Source: Pempheris klunzingeri (lineage: Eukaryota > Chordata > Actinopteri > Acropomatiformes > Pempheridae). Taken from it: DNA of 64,000 bases. The notes below the pieces were generated by a model that made no database searches, was not told the DNA's origin, and worked only from the letters and a program-made list of their open reading frames with translations. Of this stretch, positions 1 to 10,470 are shown in pieces. The translations under genes were made by a program, and so were the position numbers. Location: positions 13,321,035 to 13,385,034 of the forward strand of contig NC_092015.1 in NCBI RefSeq assembly GCF_042242105.1. The letters run 5' to 3'. Positions within the stretch are counted from its first letter, which is position 1. Every line of letters begins with the position of its first letter.

Positions 1-476
1 CAGTTGTTGTTTTTTGTCCTGTTTAGGAAAATATGGAAATAGAATGAGGAAAAAAAACACCTGCAACGAGATTTAAATATACATGCATTCACCTCACAGT
101 CACTGATGGTGTCATTTTGAAAATAATCATCAATGTTTTGTTAAAATAAAGCACAGTAGCTTATAGTTATTACAATATAAATAGAATAGTCTAAAGATAC
201 ACTTCAACTATTCTGATAGGTTAATGTAGGAAACTCTAAAGCAAAAATAAATTGTGAAATAGAGACGTGGAACAGGCAGAGCATCATCTCAGTGTTGAAA
301 GCGATTTCAGGTTTGCAGTGTCATGGGTGCGAAGAAAGGACAGGACTGAAAGAGCTGCAGGAAGACAGTAACAGGTTCCAGAGGCAATAACATTGTTTTG
401 AAGAAGTATCACTTGGATTTATTCCCTGTCATATTGAACATTTCACAGTATTTAATTTTTATCTATTTCTTTTTAG
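1..476 (+). other. Intron upstream of the acidic exon
   Basis: AT-rich DNA with no convincing coding signal. It ends in a good pyrimidine tract and an AG acceptor at 475-476, so it is read as the 3' part of an intron whose upstream exon lies outside the window. Confidence 0.6.
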
Positions 477-2274
477 AGAAAAATCATATGAATCCCAAAC
501 TGAAGATGAATCCAGTCATTCAGCCGAAGGTTCAAATCTTTCCACCATACAATCTAATGTCTCTGATGAGGTTGATTCACCTGAAAAAACAGAGGAAGAA
601 GAAGAAAAAGAAGAAGGAAAACATGATGTTGCAGAGAAATTCATTACTTCAACAGAAAAGGGACTTTCAGAAGAGGAATCGGTCAACAGGCTCCCAGCTA
701 CAGATTTACTGCCAGATGAACTGAGTGGAACTGAGGAGGAGGAAGACCCAACAATAACTACCTTTGATAAAGTTGACACGGGAGCTAATGAAAAAGATAG
801 CAGCTCTGTTCCAGACCAAGATATAACCCGGTCTGAGGCTGAGTTACAGCCCACTGACTTGTTATCATTCAGAGGGATTTCACATGTAGATGTGTGTGCT
901 CAGGAGTTAGAAACGGATGAGGGAGGTGATAAACAAGAGACTGCAGTTGTAGATGAGAAGACTGTAGACTCAGAAGATGAGGAAAAAACTGAAGCTGAAG
1001 AACCAGTGGAGGTTTTTCCATATTCCGGGTTAAGTAATGTGGATGTGTGTGCCTCAGAGCTTGGAGGAGCAGAGGTAACAACGAAAGAAGCCATTGCTGA
1101 AGATGATACACATGTAGTTGAAGAGGAAAGCTCAAATCCCCAACCTGAGGAAACTGTGGTACAATCATCATTGTCTCAATCTGAAGCCCCTGAGGGCAAT
1201 GACCAAGAGGCTGAAGATGAGGCAGAAAAAACAAAGGATGAGGAAAGATCAGAGACCGGGGCTTCTTCTGGGGAAATACATGAAAGTTTAGCTCATATAG
1301 AGGGTGAGTTAGACAGTAATACTATTCCAAAGGAGGATGACTTGGTTGAGATTAGCTTTGAAGATGTTCCAGAGGCTCAGCAGATTAACAAGGCTGGGGA
1401 GAAACAGCCAGAGGAAGAGGTTTCAGTAGGGGTCTTACAGACTAAGATGCTAGAAATGCAAGAGGAGGAAGAATCCAAGGAGGTCACTGTAGCGGCAACA
1501 AACGATGAACCTGAAATGATGGGAGCAGAAAAGGAAGTTAACTCTGAAGGGGAGGAGATGGAAAGTCAGCATGAGGCATATGATATAACGAAGGAGAAGG
1601 TGGACACAAATTACTCTAATGTAAGTGATAGTGATGATGATGATGAGAAGGGAAAAGGTGTTAAAAACATCAGCTCATCAAATCAGCCCACCACCGAGGC
1701 AGACGAAGAGAACCCAGACGATGAAACCGATCATAAAAATGAAGACGACGAGAAGATTAGTGAAGGCGAATTTCACCAGAATGAGGGTTCTGAAAAAGAG
1801 ACAAAACCAAACAACCCTGACTTTAAAGAAGATGAGACAACAGACTCGGATGGAGGAGACCAAGAGGACAAACATAAAGAGCGTTATAGTGAGGTGGAGG
1901 ATCAAGAAATGAATGATGGTGGTGCAGAAAATCAGCCATCACTTGTAACCCAGTCAAATATACCAACTGCTGCAATGGAGACAGAAAGTGAAACTTTAGT
2001 GACAAGCGCAGATCTGCCAGAGGAGAATGAGGAGAGTCGGGGAACTCTTGTACAGCCAGAGGATACAGAGGCAGAAAAAGAGGTCATATCAAAGGAGGGA
2101 GCATCAGAAGCAGAGGAACTTGTGGAAGAGGGAACAATTGACTCTGAAATTCAAGAGAAGAGTGATGCCATGTGTGAAGAGGGCAGCACCATTCAAAGTG
2201 CAGACTGTCTGGCTGCTGACCACCAAGGAGAGGAAAAGGACGCCACACAGCCGGAAGGCAACAGTGTTGACAAG
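477..2274 (+). CDS. Large acidic internal exon of a spa17-like gene (partial)
   Basis: A single open exon of 599 codons, bounded by an acceptor at 475-476 and a donor at 2275-2276. The reading frame starts at base 478; base 477 completes a codon from an upstream exon (phase-2 intron). The downstream donor is phase 0 (GAC AAG|GTAAAG). The product is extremely rich in Glu and Asp, with little hydrophobic content, so it is probably disordered. No signal peptide or membrane segment is visible. A 14-residue motif, F/Y-x-G-I/L-S-x-V-D-V-C-A-x-E-L, occurs at 868-909 and 1021-1062, 51 codons apart. There is no start codon in this exon that needs to be used and no stop before the donor, so both ends of the protein lie in other exons. 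The first residues (EKSYESQTEDES) resemble the acidic stretch after the RIIa domain of human SPA17 as remembered. SPA17 neighbours NRGN in human. Identity is inferred; the exon itself is well supported by its open frame and splice sites. Confidence 0.7.
868..1062 (+). repeat. Two copies of a 14-residue motif in the acidic exon
   Basis: Codons 868-909 read FRGISHVDVCAQEL and codons 1021-1062 read YSGLSNVDVCASEL. The copies are separated by an acidic linker. Sparing of VDVCA-x-EL within otherwise drifting acidic sequence suggests a short binding motif; its partner is unknown. Confidence 0.75.
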
Positions 2275-2637
2275 GTAAAGTTTGATGTTTCTTCTTGATA
2301 CAGAATGCACATACTTAATGAGTTTGTTTTTATTTCTGTGCCACATCTGTCCCGTCTCACTTTGGATTACAAGACACCTTAACTTTACAAAGCATGCATC
2401 TCCCAATAACACATTTACACAGTAGAAAAAAATGACCACATTTTAAAGTATGCCTATACCCTTTCAAATGACATTTGAAGTGACACGTTTCAAATAAATT
2501 GTTCACTCAAAAGAACAACTACAGTTTATCCTGATATTTATCTTTCTCTTCTCCCAGAGTTTCTGAAAGCAACCAGCAACTTATTATATTTATACATACA
2601 CATGACCCACCATATTTCACATATCTTTATATATGTC

Positions 2638-3542
2638 TTAAAGGTGCAATGTGAATGATTTTGCCACCCACTCAAAATAGATAGGGGGCAGCATTTAACC
2701 TCCTTCTCCCACCTCCGTCCTCCCCTATAAGGCAGTTTTTGAATTTCCGCCTGAATGAACATAAAAATGCCAACTGATAGTGATGATAATGTAGTTTTCA
2801 TGTTCACATTAAAATTCCGACATTTGCGTGTGTGCACCAAGCATCATGATGTAAACACAGAATTCGCCTCCACTCATCTTTACTGGAATCCGCGATCTGT
2901 CTGCTCAGAGCACAGCCCACTCGTCAAGAGCAGTAACTTGATCAGAGGCGCTGAAACAGAGCCAAGTCTCTGGAAAGATGTGGGCACAAACAGTCTGTGA
3001 TTTCCTGTTACTCGTCCAGCCTGAGTCCCATTTCATCCACTCCACCTTTGCTGAACAACCATCCAGATCCAAGCTGGGTTAACTTAGCTCTTATCCCGGT
3101 TCTCTTCCCTTTCCTCTGGGGCGGTTGAACCACTAATGCATTTTGTCCATGGGCAGCTGTTTTTTATCCAAAAAAACTAAAACTAAAAAATGAACAGCTT
3201 GAAACTAAAATGTGGCCAAGTTTGAATGAGCTACACCTGCTACATTTGGAATGTTTTTCAGTGCAGTTAGTGTTGTCGTCAGTCGTTCTAAAGATATGAA
3301 ATAAAATGTTTGCAGAGGAAGCAATTCTTCTTCTTCTTCCTCTCATGTCAGGCTGAGGGCAGACTGAATGATACAGTGATTCACGATCAACCCTGATGTA
3401 CAAAGTGGTATTCTGAGACAGTATAAGCCGAGGCTAGCAGGTTAGCATGTTAGCAACTTTTGTAGATATCTCCACACCACAGTACATTTTGAATGTGTTA
3501 AACTGTAATTCTGCCTAGCTCTTACACATTGTACCTTTTTAA
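2638..3542. mobile_element. Non-autonomous DNA transposon (MITE-like), about 905 bp
   Basis: The left end reads TTAAAGGTGCAATGTG (2638-2653). The right end at 3525-3542 is its imperfect inverted complement (CACATTGTACC...TTAA). No transposase frame is visible inside. Both ends carry TTAA, which could be the target site, but this is not proven. A second copy of the same end, in reverse, is at about 36242-36328. Confidence 0.6.
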
Positions 3543-5470
3543 TAGATGAATATTTTTACATTAGAGAATATGAGAAAATAACCCCGATAGTTTGCCCTTC
3601 TTGGCCATAACTTGTATGCTTTGAATATAACACAGACTGTTGTCTGTTGTCACCACATCTCCACTTTTATCAGCAGGCTGAGGATAAATGTTTGGACAGA
3701 GGTGTCTTTAGCTAGGCTACAGTCTGCTCTGCTCCCATTTCTGTCTCAGGTAGCTTATATAAATAAACCCTTCAAGGACATGTCTAACCAACAGTGGCCC
3801 TCAATTTTTCCCCCTGGACTCTCTAGGGGTATGTGATTGAAAATATCTCCAAAATAGTTCATTTTCTGGATGACGTATGGCTGTCGCTCTGATAAACTTT
3901 GAATGTCACGGAGAGGGTCATAATCAAAAACCTTCTTAACCGTGGTTGTGCTTCAAAATTGTAGTTTCCGTCTCAACGTTCACAATAATCTGCGTCTTTG
4001 TTCGTGTACTGGCGTGTTCAAGATGCTGTTTGAGGACTTCGCTCTGCTGCATGCTCATAAAACTGTAATCTGGCTGTGTTAGTGCCAGATCCACTCTCCT
4101 CTTGGGAGCCACCACAGCCTTTACAGATTGAAACTTGATTCAGTGATCTATCATCATAAAAGACAGACTGAACAATTTGTCTTGTGAATTAGGCCTTTAA
4201 CATTTTTACTGCTGTCACAGTTAGCCCTGTCTGATTTGTCTGGACCAACAGGGCTCCGAAACACACAGGGAGGGAGTGTAGGAACGGGTACTAAGAATGT
4301 TACCATGGTAACCTCTCACCATCCTGCTCTCTCTTAGTGTCGTCATGGAATTAATAGGAGATGGTGATGCTGATAGTTGCTATGCACCATCTGTATCAGT
4401 AATCTATCTTTAATAGCTGTTTCCAACTGACTGATTAAATGAGTGCTTTCTGTATTTTTACATACAGCGCTATTTTGTATTCTCTTGCTTAGTGGCAGAA
4501 TTTATTTCGGCTGGAACAAAGCTGCCACAAAACTGTACAATATATAGGCCATCTATTCTAACAGTGACCTAGCTGCAGTCTCAGATGCCTTTTCTTTTTA
4601 TTTCATTTTTCTGCCTTTAAGCGCTGTTTATAATGATGTTCCTATACTTATCTCGGGAGAATAAATACTGTGTTAGGTACACCAACAATCAGGCTAATAT
4701 GAGCAGTCTAAAATGACTGATTACGGTAAATTTGATTACAGTCTTTATGAAATTAACAAAGTGAACTGATCGATAAAGCAAGTCAAGATAGTGAGATTAG
4801 GCATGAGGCTAACTTAACATATTGTTTGAGCGGTTAGTAAACCAGCAAGAGAGCGTTAATGTCAGAGATATAACTCAGATAAATGGACGTTTTCTGTTTC
4901 TCTCCCTCTCCGTCTTGTCTCTGAGGCTGGCAGAGGAGTGTGGGCGGCTATACCAGCTGGGATCAGAGGGATGGAGAGGGCTGTTAGCTGTTAGAGGCAG
5001 AGTCTCTAATAAATTTATAACACCTCCTAGTGCAAAACAGTCCAAGATGCTTGCACTGTTTTGTTGTCACGCTATTAGTAGAAATCTGAAAGTCAGCAAT
5101 TATTGTTTTGTGACCATCTGGCTTTTGTATAGTATTTCTATGTTGGTCATCTGTTATTCATGGAGTTTATTATTTATGTTTTTTAGTAACACTGCAACTT
5201 GTGGATTTTTTTGATGCATGTGGGAGTCACTTTGGGTTTTTCTAATTTATATCCAGACTGTATTGCTCATCATTTTCACTTGTGTTGAAACTGTCAAACT
5301 TTAACTCACTGAAAGCACTTCATATTCAACCTATTTCATTTGATTTTCTTAAGTCTTAAAGTTGTGCTCGGTGGATGTTAAAGGTCTGTAACAGTAAAGT
5401 GAACACAGTAGGTCAGGAACCTTAATGAGACTGAAAAGATGGAACACATGCTGTCATGTTTGTAGGAGGT

Positions 5471-5522
5471 CTCTCTTTCCCTCCCTCCCTCCCTCCCTCC
5501 TCTCTTCCTCTCTCTCTGACTG

Positions 5523-5560
<38 letters not shown>
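5471..5560. repeat. CT/CCCT pyrimidine microsatellite
   Basis: A CCCT-rich block followed by (CT)n, ending about 180 bases before the neurogranin start codon. It may lie in the nrgn promoter or 5' leader. Confidence 0.9.
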
Positions 5561-5563
<3 letters not shown>

Positions 5564-5738
5564 ATGCGTGAGCGGGTGTTACTGAACATACAGTGATTGT
5601 TAGTAAGAGCCAGTGAGGCATCTGTATTATACCGGAGACTCATTTAAAGAGAGCCTTGCTTGATCCACATAAAAATCGAGGCATACAAGTCACACTAGCT
5701 CAACTCACCTGAAGACTGAAGTCATCTCTGAGTAAGAC

Positions 5739-8700
5739 ATGGACTGTCACAATGTAAGTAGAAGCTTCAGGTTAACTTTTTTTAATTGATTCATTTTTTC
5801 ATTTTCAACCAATTTGGTAGGTGGATGCACATACAGTTCACTGTGTAATAGAGTTTGATAGTTAGTTGGTATTTACTAGTTTTGTTTCTCCCTCAAACTG
5901 GATACTGCCATGTGTGTGTTATTTTTGTCCTTTCACCGGAGTAAAATCTATTATGTTAACCACTTGAATGATTATGACTCACAAATGGTACAAATTTCAC
6001 AGGAAATTGACCCCATAATGTCAGATAGCCCCAAGGTTTACATAACTTAGCTAATTTATACAGCTATGAAGCTATTTTCATCATAAGTGGATTACATGAG
6101 ATTTGCATCAGAATATTTCAAATCAATTTGTGTCTAAAACCCCTGAGGCGATAAAAAACAATAAGACCTTGCAGAAGGTGTGTAGCCAGCTAAATCCAAT
6201 GCACCAGGCAGGCATCACTGCCACTGCAAAAGAGCTGGATTTTGGCTGCTTAGTGAGCAGTCAGACAGAGAGGCTAATGAATGCTGGCTGAACAGGTGGG
6301 TGGTCACACTCCTACACTGGAGGGGTTTCACTGGAGACATGATGCACTGCTTCACCAAGGTAGTGGGATGACAGTGGGCTCATTCTGTGGGCTGCCTTTG
6401 TGTGAAATGTCAATCTGTTTCCATAAGCAAAGCATGGGGTGTAGCCGATATGTGTTTCACCACAGAATTTGAACTGGTGTTTACATAACTCGTCGACAGC
6501 CTTGGCGCTATTCCACTGACACTTTTCTGACAAGCCAGAAATTTCTCTTCCGCCCACCTCAGGTTTCCTTTGGGACAATGGATGCTGTACTTTCAGTCAC
6601 TGAATGAGCTGCTGGTGTTGACTACAGCAGCATTTTCGCTGGGTCATCCTTTTTGGCCCAGGCTGCAGACCAAGAAGTTGTTTTGTTCTTGAGAGAGATG
6701 TAAAATCTAGCACTTAACCATATCTCCATTATTTGAAATAAGAATTAGTTATAAATATATTACCACACGTGAAGCAGTCTTTTTACATGAACCTTGTTTC
6801 TTATCATAAGAAGCAGAGTGTTTTGTTTTATGTTATAAACATTGAAACAATGAAAAAATAATGAACATTTTTATAATGATTGCCTCAACCCAACTCAACT
6901 TGAGAATCTATGTCTCTTAAATGTGCAGTTTTATGGCTTTTTAAAAACATTTTCTATGATAAAAAAAAAAACCCAGCAGACTGGTAATTCATTACAAAAT
7001 AGGTTGACTCAGATGTGTTTTTGCCAGCAGTGTATTATATGGTATATAAGAGGAGAAGTGAAAAAAATGTGGGTTATTGACCTTCTGAGAGCCCCATTGA
7101 AGTCATGTAATAAGAGTGAGCCACTCAGCCACAAGCACACATCCGTCTCTGTCTAAAAGATAGTGCTGGAGCATACACAGTTGACAAGAAAAGGCTGTTG
7201 CAATTTATTGAGGGCTAGATTCTCCCACCAATGTCACAGGAAAAACAGATCTCGTAATATGCTCCCCTTCTGTGACAGACTGCTAGTTTTTGCTCCTCTC
7301 AGCAGGAGGAGTGCAGCCGGCCCCAGGAGGAGGAGGACATCATGGACATCCCCCTGGATGACCCAGAGGCCAACAGGGCTGCCGCCAAGATCCAGGCTGG
7401 CTTCCGTGGCCACATGACCCGTAAGAAGATGAAGCCGGAGGACAAAGCAGAAGGGGAGGAGGTGAGCAGCACTGGGGATGTGCTCAACGGCAGCCAGGGG
7501 GACACAGGTCAGTGGTGTAGAACCATGGGCTAAGACTAGGCCTCATAATGCCGTTAAAGAGGGCATTATGGCTAGTGACTGTAAGGATGCTAACAGAGGC
7601 TCCCATCAGGAGCTGTAGCTACAGGAGGTGATGAAAGGTAAGTGATGCGGAGCAGAAGTTTAGCTTGTGAGACTTATAGCAATTCAAGGTTCTACATACT
7701 ATGAGCAAGGAAATGTTAGGCATAGCGCTTTTAGATAAGTAAGTATAACGGGATGTGCTGCATGCTGTTGGTTGAGGTGTCCCATTTTAAGATGTTAGTG
7801 GTGACTATAACCTTTTCTCAGAGCCAAAGTCTTGAGCGTAATGCAGGAGCACAAACTGATTTACCATTTTACACACATGGAAACAGAAACCCTTTAAAAG
7901 CTATACATAATTAAATACACCTATTAGAGCCCCTTATGGGTTATTCCAAGTGTTATTAATGCAATGCATAACTGAGTGACTCATTTAATTACCCCACAGG
8001 GTATGCAGCAACAGATGATTGAATCTTTCAATTAATTCTTTTGTTAAAGGGGTTATGAATGAATCAGCCTGTAGATGTGCTGTTAAATCGCTAGAAGAGA
8101 ATAGATGTTTGTCAGAGTTCAGGTTACCCAGAAAATGTCAAATTACATTCTCACAATGGCAAACATGTTGTCCTATTTTTATTTTGTGCAACTATTGACA
8201 GGGAAGTGGTTTCAGAATTCAGTTAACAGCGCGAAAATGTCTCGCTGTTTTCTCCTGAGGGCGTCCACTGTTTCCACTGTAGACTGTGTCGTTTCAATAC
8301 AGGCAAAGGCTGCATTTAAGACTTGATTTTTATGCTTCTAAAAAAACAAAATCAAACCTCCGTCAAAAGGCCAAACAAAGTCGTCATAGTATAAAATCGT
8401 ATAAAAATGACCTCACAAATTTACATCAGATTTCCAGTTAAGTCAGATTTTTTCCTGAAACACAGTAACTAGGTTCTTTTGATATGTAAGACTAGACTTT
8501 AGATTCTCAGCCCTCAAAATTTCACCTTTTCCAGTAAGACAAAGCAGCACTTTCTTTGGGGATGCAGCTGGCACAAGGGATCCTCGTCAATGATTCTCCC
8601 TAACCCACTTGCTGGCTGCGTTGCATCCTTATGTAGGAGATGTATTTATAGCTCCAGGTGCATTAGGCACAGTATATGCTTCGGAGGGCCTAGCAGAATT

Positions 8701-9141
8701 AATGGACCTGTCGGACTGGAACAGAGCATTACGAGTACCTCCCATTGGGGGAGACCCCTTTTCACAGCAGAATTGGGTTTTTGAGCTCATCGGTTTATGT
8801 CGTTTCTCAGCATTGCAAAGTACTTTCAAACTTTGAAAGTAAATTCTGCTAAACAGATATTTGCATAATGGAAAGTTCCACTTCCTATTAAATTAAATTC
8901 TAAGTAGCAACTCAATATCAAGTTTTCTTCAAGAGTGTGTTTTTATAAGAGATCCACCCACATGTAACCTTACAGTTTTTGGCTGCGCATTGGAGCCTTT
9001 AACCTTGACGACTATAGTGTATACAGAAAGTGTTCTTTCCAGGCTCTGCGGTGCTTAACTACGCCTTGCCTATTTCTGTTTTTAGAGACAGGAGGATCGG
9101 GGGCAGTAGAGAGAGACGACACATCTGTGCCAGAGCAGTGA
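5739..9141 (+). CDS. nrgn: Neurogranin, IQ-motif calmodulin-binding protein
   Basis: Three coding exons: 5739-5753, 7303-7507 and 9086-9141. The product is 91 residues (human about 78). Exon 1 encodes only MDCHN, like mammalian neurogranin, which also starts with MDC. Exon 2 carries the family core [20 protein letters not shown] followed by [12 protein letters not shown], an IQ motif that binds calcium-free calmodulin. In mammals the protein is postsynaptic and buffers calmodulin. Exon 3 gives an 18-codon tail ending in TGA; the AG at 9084-9085 keeps the frame. The mammalian PKC-target Ser (IQASF) is Gly here (IQAGF), so that phosphorylation site is absent. The exon 2 acceptor is a tandem CAGCAG, so a 90-residue form starting at 7306 is possible. 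Identity is firm; the exact use of the tiny exon 1 is a little less so. Confidence 0.88.
5754..7302 (+). other. nrgn: nrgn intron 1
   Basis: GT donor at 5754 and AG acceptor at 7301-7302. AT-rich, with only chance ORFs. Confidence 0.75.
7508..9085 (+). other. nrgn: nrgn intron 2
   Basis: Donor GTCAGT at 7508 and acceptor TTTTAG ending at 9085. A short open stretch at 8609-8836 looks protein-like but lacks splice sites and a family match, so it is left as non-coding. Confidence 0.7.
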
Positions 9142-10040
9142 CGCCCCTGTCCTGACCTGGATGAAGAAAAAGAGGGGAAGCAAGGTAGCGAGAGATGGCT
9201 AGCATAAGCTGGCTGGGCTGGCTTTCAGGCACACCTTTTTACCCCAGGAGTCATTTTCTTTTTCAACACAAATTAGCAGTAGAAAATGAACCGACAGTTT
9301 TGAGGGTGTGTTATGTGATTTTTGTGAACTTTAACACTCCTTCTCTGCTTCTCCAGCAGTGTCATCAGTACGGATGTCTTTGACCCAGAATTTGCAACTC
9401 ACTGCATGTACTTGTGAAACTTCTGGTAGTGTGCTAGTTTTTAGATGATGGTCTGTGAATGTGAAAATGAATGTCCTCTAAATTCTAAACAGGGTTTATT
9501 TTGGATGGATCAGTTCATGCCGTCTGTGTATAAACCTTGTATGCATCTGCACTAGACTTTGCGTAGGTAGTGGCTTCAGTTATTTGTTATTTTGCATTGT
9601 TTTCTGATGTGCTTGTATCTTGATTATTATTTATCTATTTGACTTGCTTATGAAAATGATTAAAACATCAAAAGAGAAGTAGCTATGTATGTTCGATTTA
9701 TTATTTATTAAGTTATTTTATTCAGATTTCAACTGCCTTGATTATCTTTTTGATCACAGGATCTTTTCACCGTTACAAGCATTTTCTATAAATCTGATCT
9801 TCCAGAACAGTAGGCATGCAGTAATTACACTTTTTCTTTCCCAGATGCATTTGGTGCAGCTTTACCTTATGAGACATTGGTTCAATATGCTCTGTTGTTG
9901 TGTTGGTGGGTTTGACTTGTTAAATCAGATGTGTGAAATTCCATTGTCAGAGTTTGCAGATCCGTCATGCTTCAGAACTAATTGAATAGTACATTGCTGA
10001 ACTTTGCTGTAGAGTCATGGCATTACAATAATAAATCCAC
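9142..10040 (+). other. nrgn: nrgn 3' untranslated region (probable)
   Basis: Follows the nrgn stop. AATAAA is found at 10030-10035, which would give a 3' UTR of about 0.9 kb. Earlier ATTAAA-like signals near 9659 could give a shorter form. Confidence 0.45.
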
Positions 10041-10079
10041 CTAAAATATATGTTGAAATGTCTGTTTTAAACTTTATTA

Positions 10080-10470
10080 ATTCAAATTAAGTATCTCTTT
10101 GGTTCAAACGGTTCCTCTGATGTCGTCTCTCACCTACGTATCTATTCTTCAATTGAGATTTTTATACATTACAACAGACAAAGCTGCTATTTCTTCTTTT
10201 TGTCACTGCAACATGAGCAGGGCTGCTAATTGGAGAGAGCGGCTTCCGTGAGGCGGAAACAATGTTTTGTGTCCCGTGTGCCTCTCTTGCACGTGGAATC
10301 TTAAATAATCTATCACGCAAAACTGCAATTGTCACACTAACCAACTTAATTGAGTTTTTACTAATAATGATAGCTATTAAATGGGGCCATTTAATTGGTA
10401 ATTACATTACGCACAGTTGCAGAGCTTGGATGCAATAAGCCATAAAATGTTTCCACCTTATTAACGGCTG
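10080..10470. other. Candidate conserved non-coding element
   Basis: A dense group of TAAT/ATTA homeodomain-type cores (CTAATTGG, TTAATTGAG, TTTAATTGG, GGTAATTAC) in a low-repeat block without coding frames. Enhancer function is only inferred from composition. Confidence 0.3.

Larger units (their letters stand above)
2275..5738 (+). other. Non-coding stretch between the acidic exon and nrgn exon 1
   Basis: No exon with convincing coding character was found. The first third is a 0.9 kb terminal-inverted-repeat element (separate entry). The rest is AT-rich with short chance ORFs. A CT-rich tract sits close to the start of nrgn. If the acidic exon splices to nrgn exon 2, this stretch is intronic and also holds the nrgn promoter. 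Confidence 0.6.

Noticed and set aside
516-854. Antisense frame over the acidic exon
   Set aside because: Ser-rich mirror of Glu/Asp codons on the + strand; a shadow of the real exon.
4822-5214. 130-codon frame upstream of nrgn, considered as the exon after the acidic exon
   Set aside because: Not preceded by a suitable acceptor in the right phase and composition is like translated non-coding DNA.
8609-8836. 75-codon protein-like frame in nrgn intron 2
   Set aside because: No splice sites fit the nrgn phases, no ATG context support and no family match; probably chance.
9086-9141. Alternative nrgn exon 3 acceptor at 9087
   Set aside because: Gives a frame shift with an Arg-rich tail unlike neurogranin; the 9085 acceptor gives the acidic tail.
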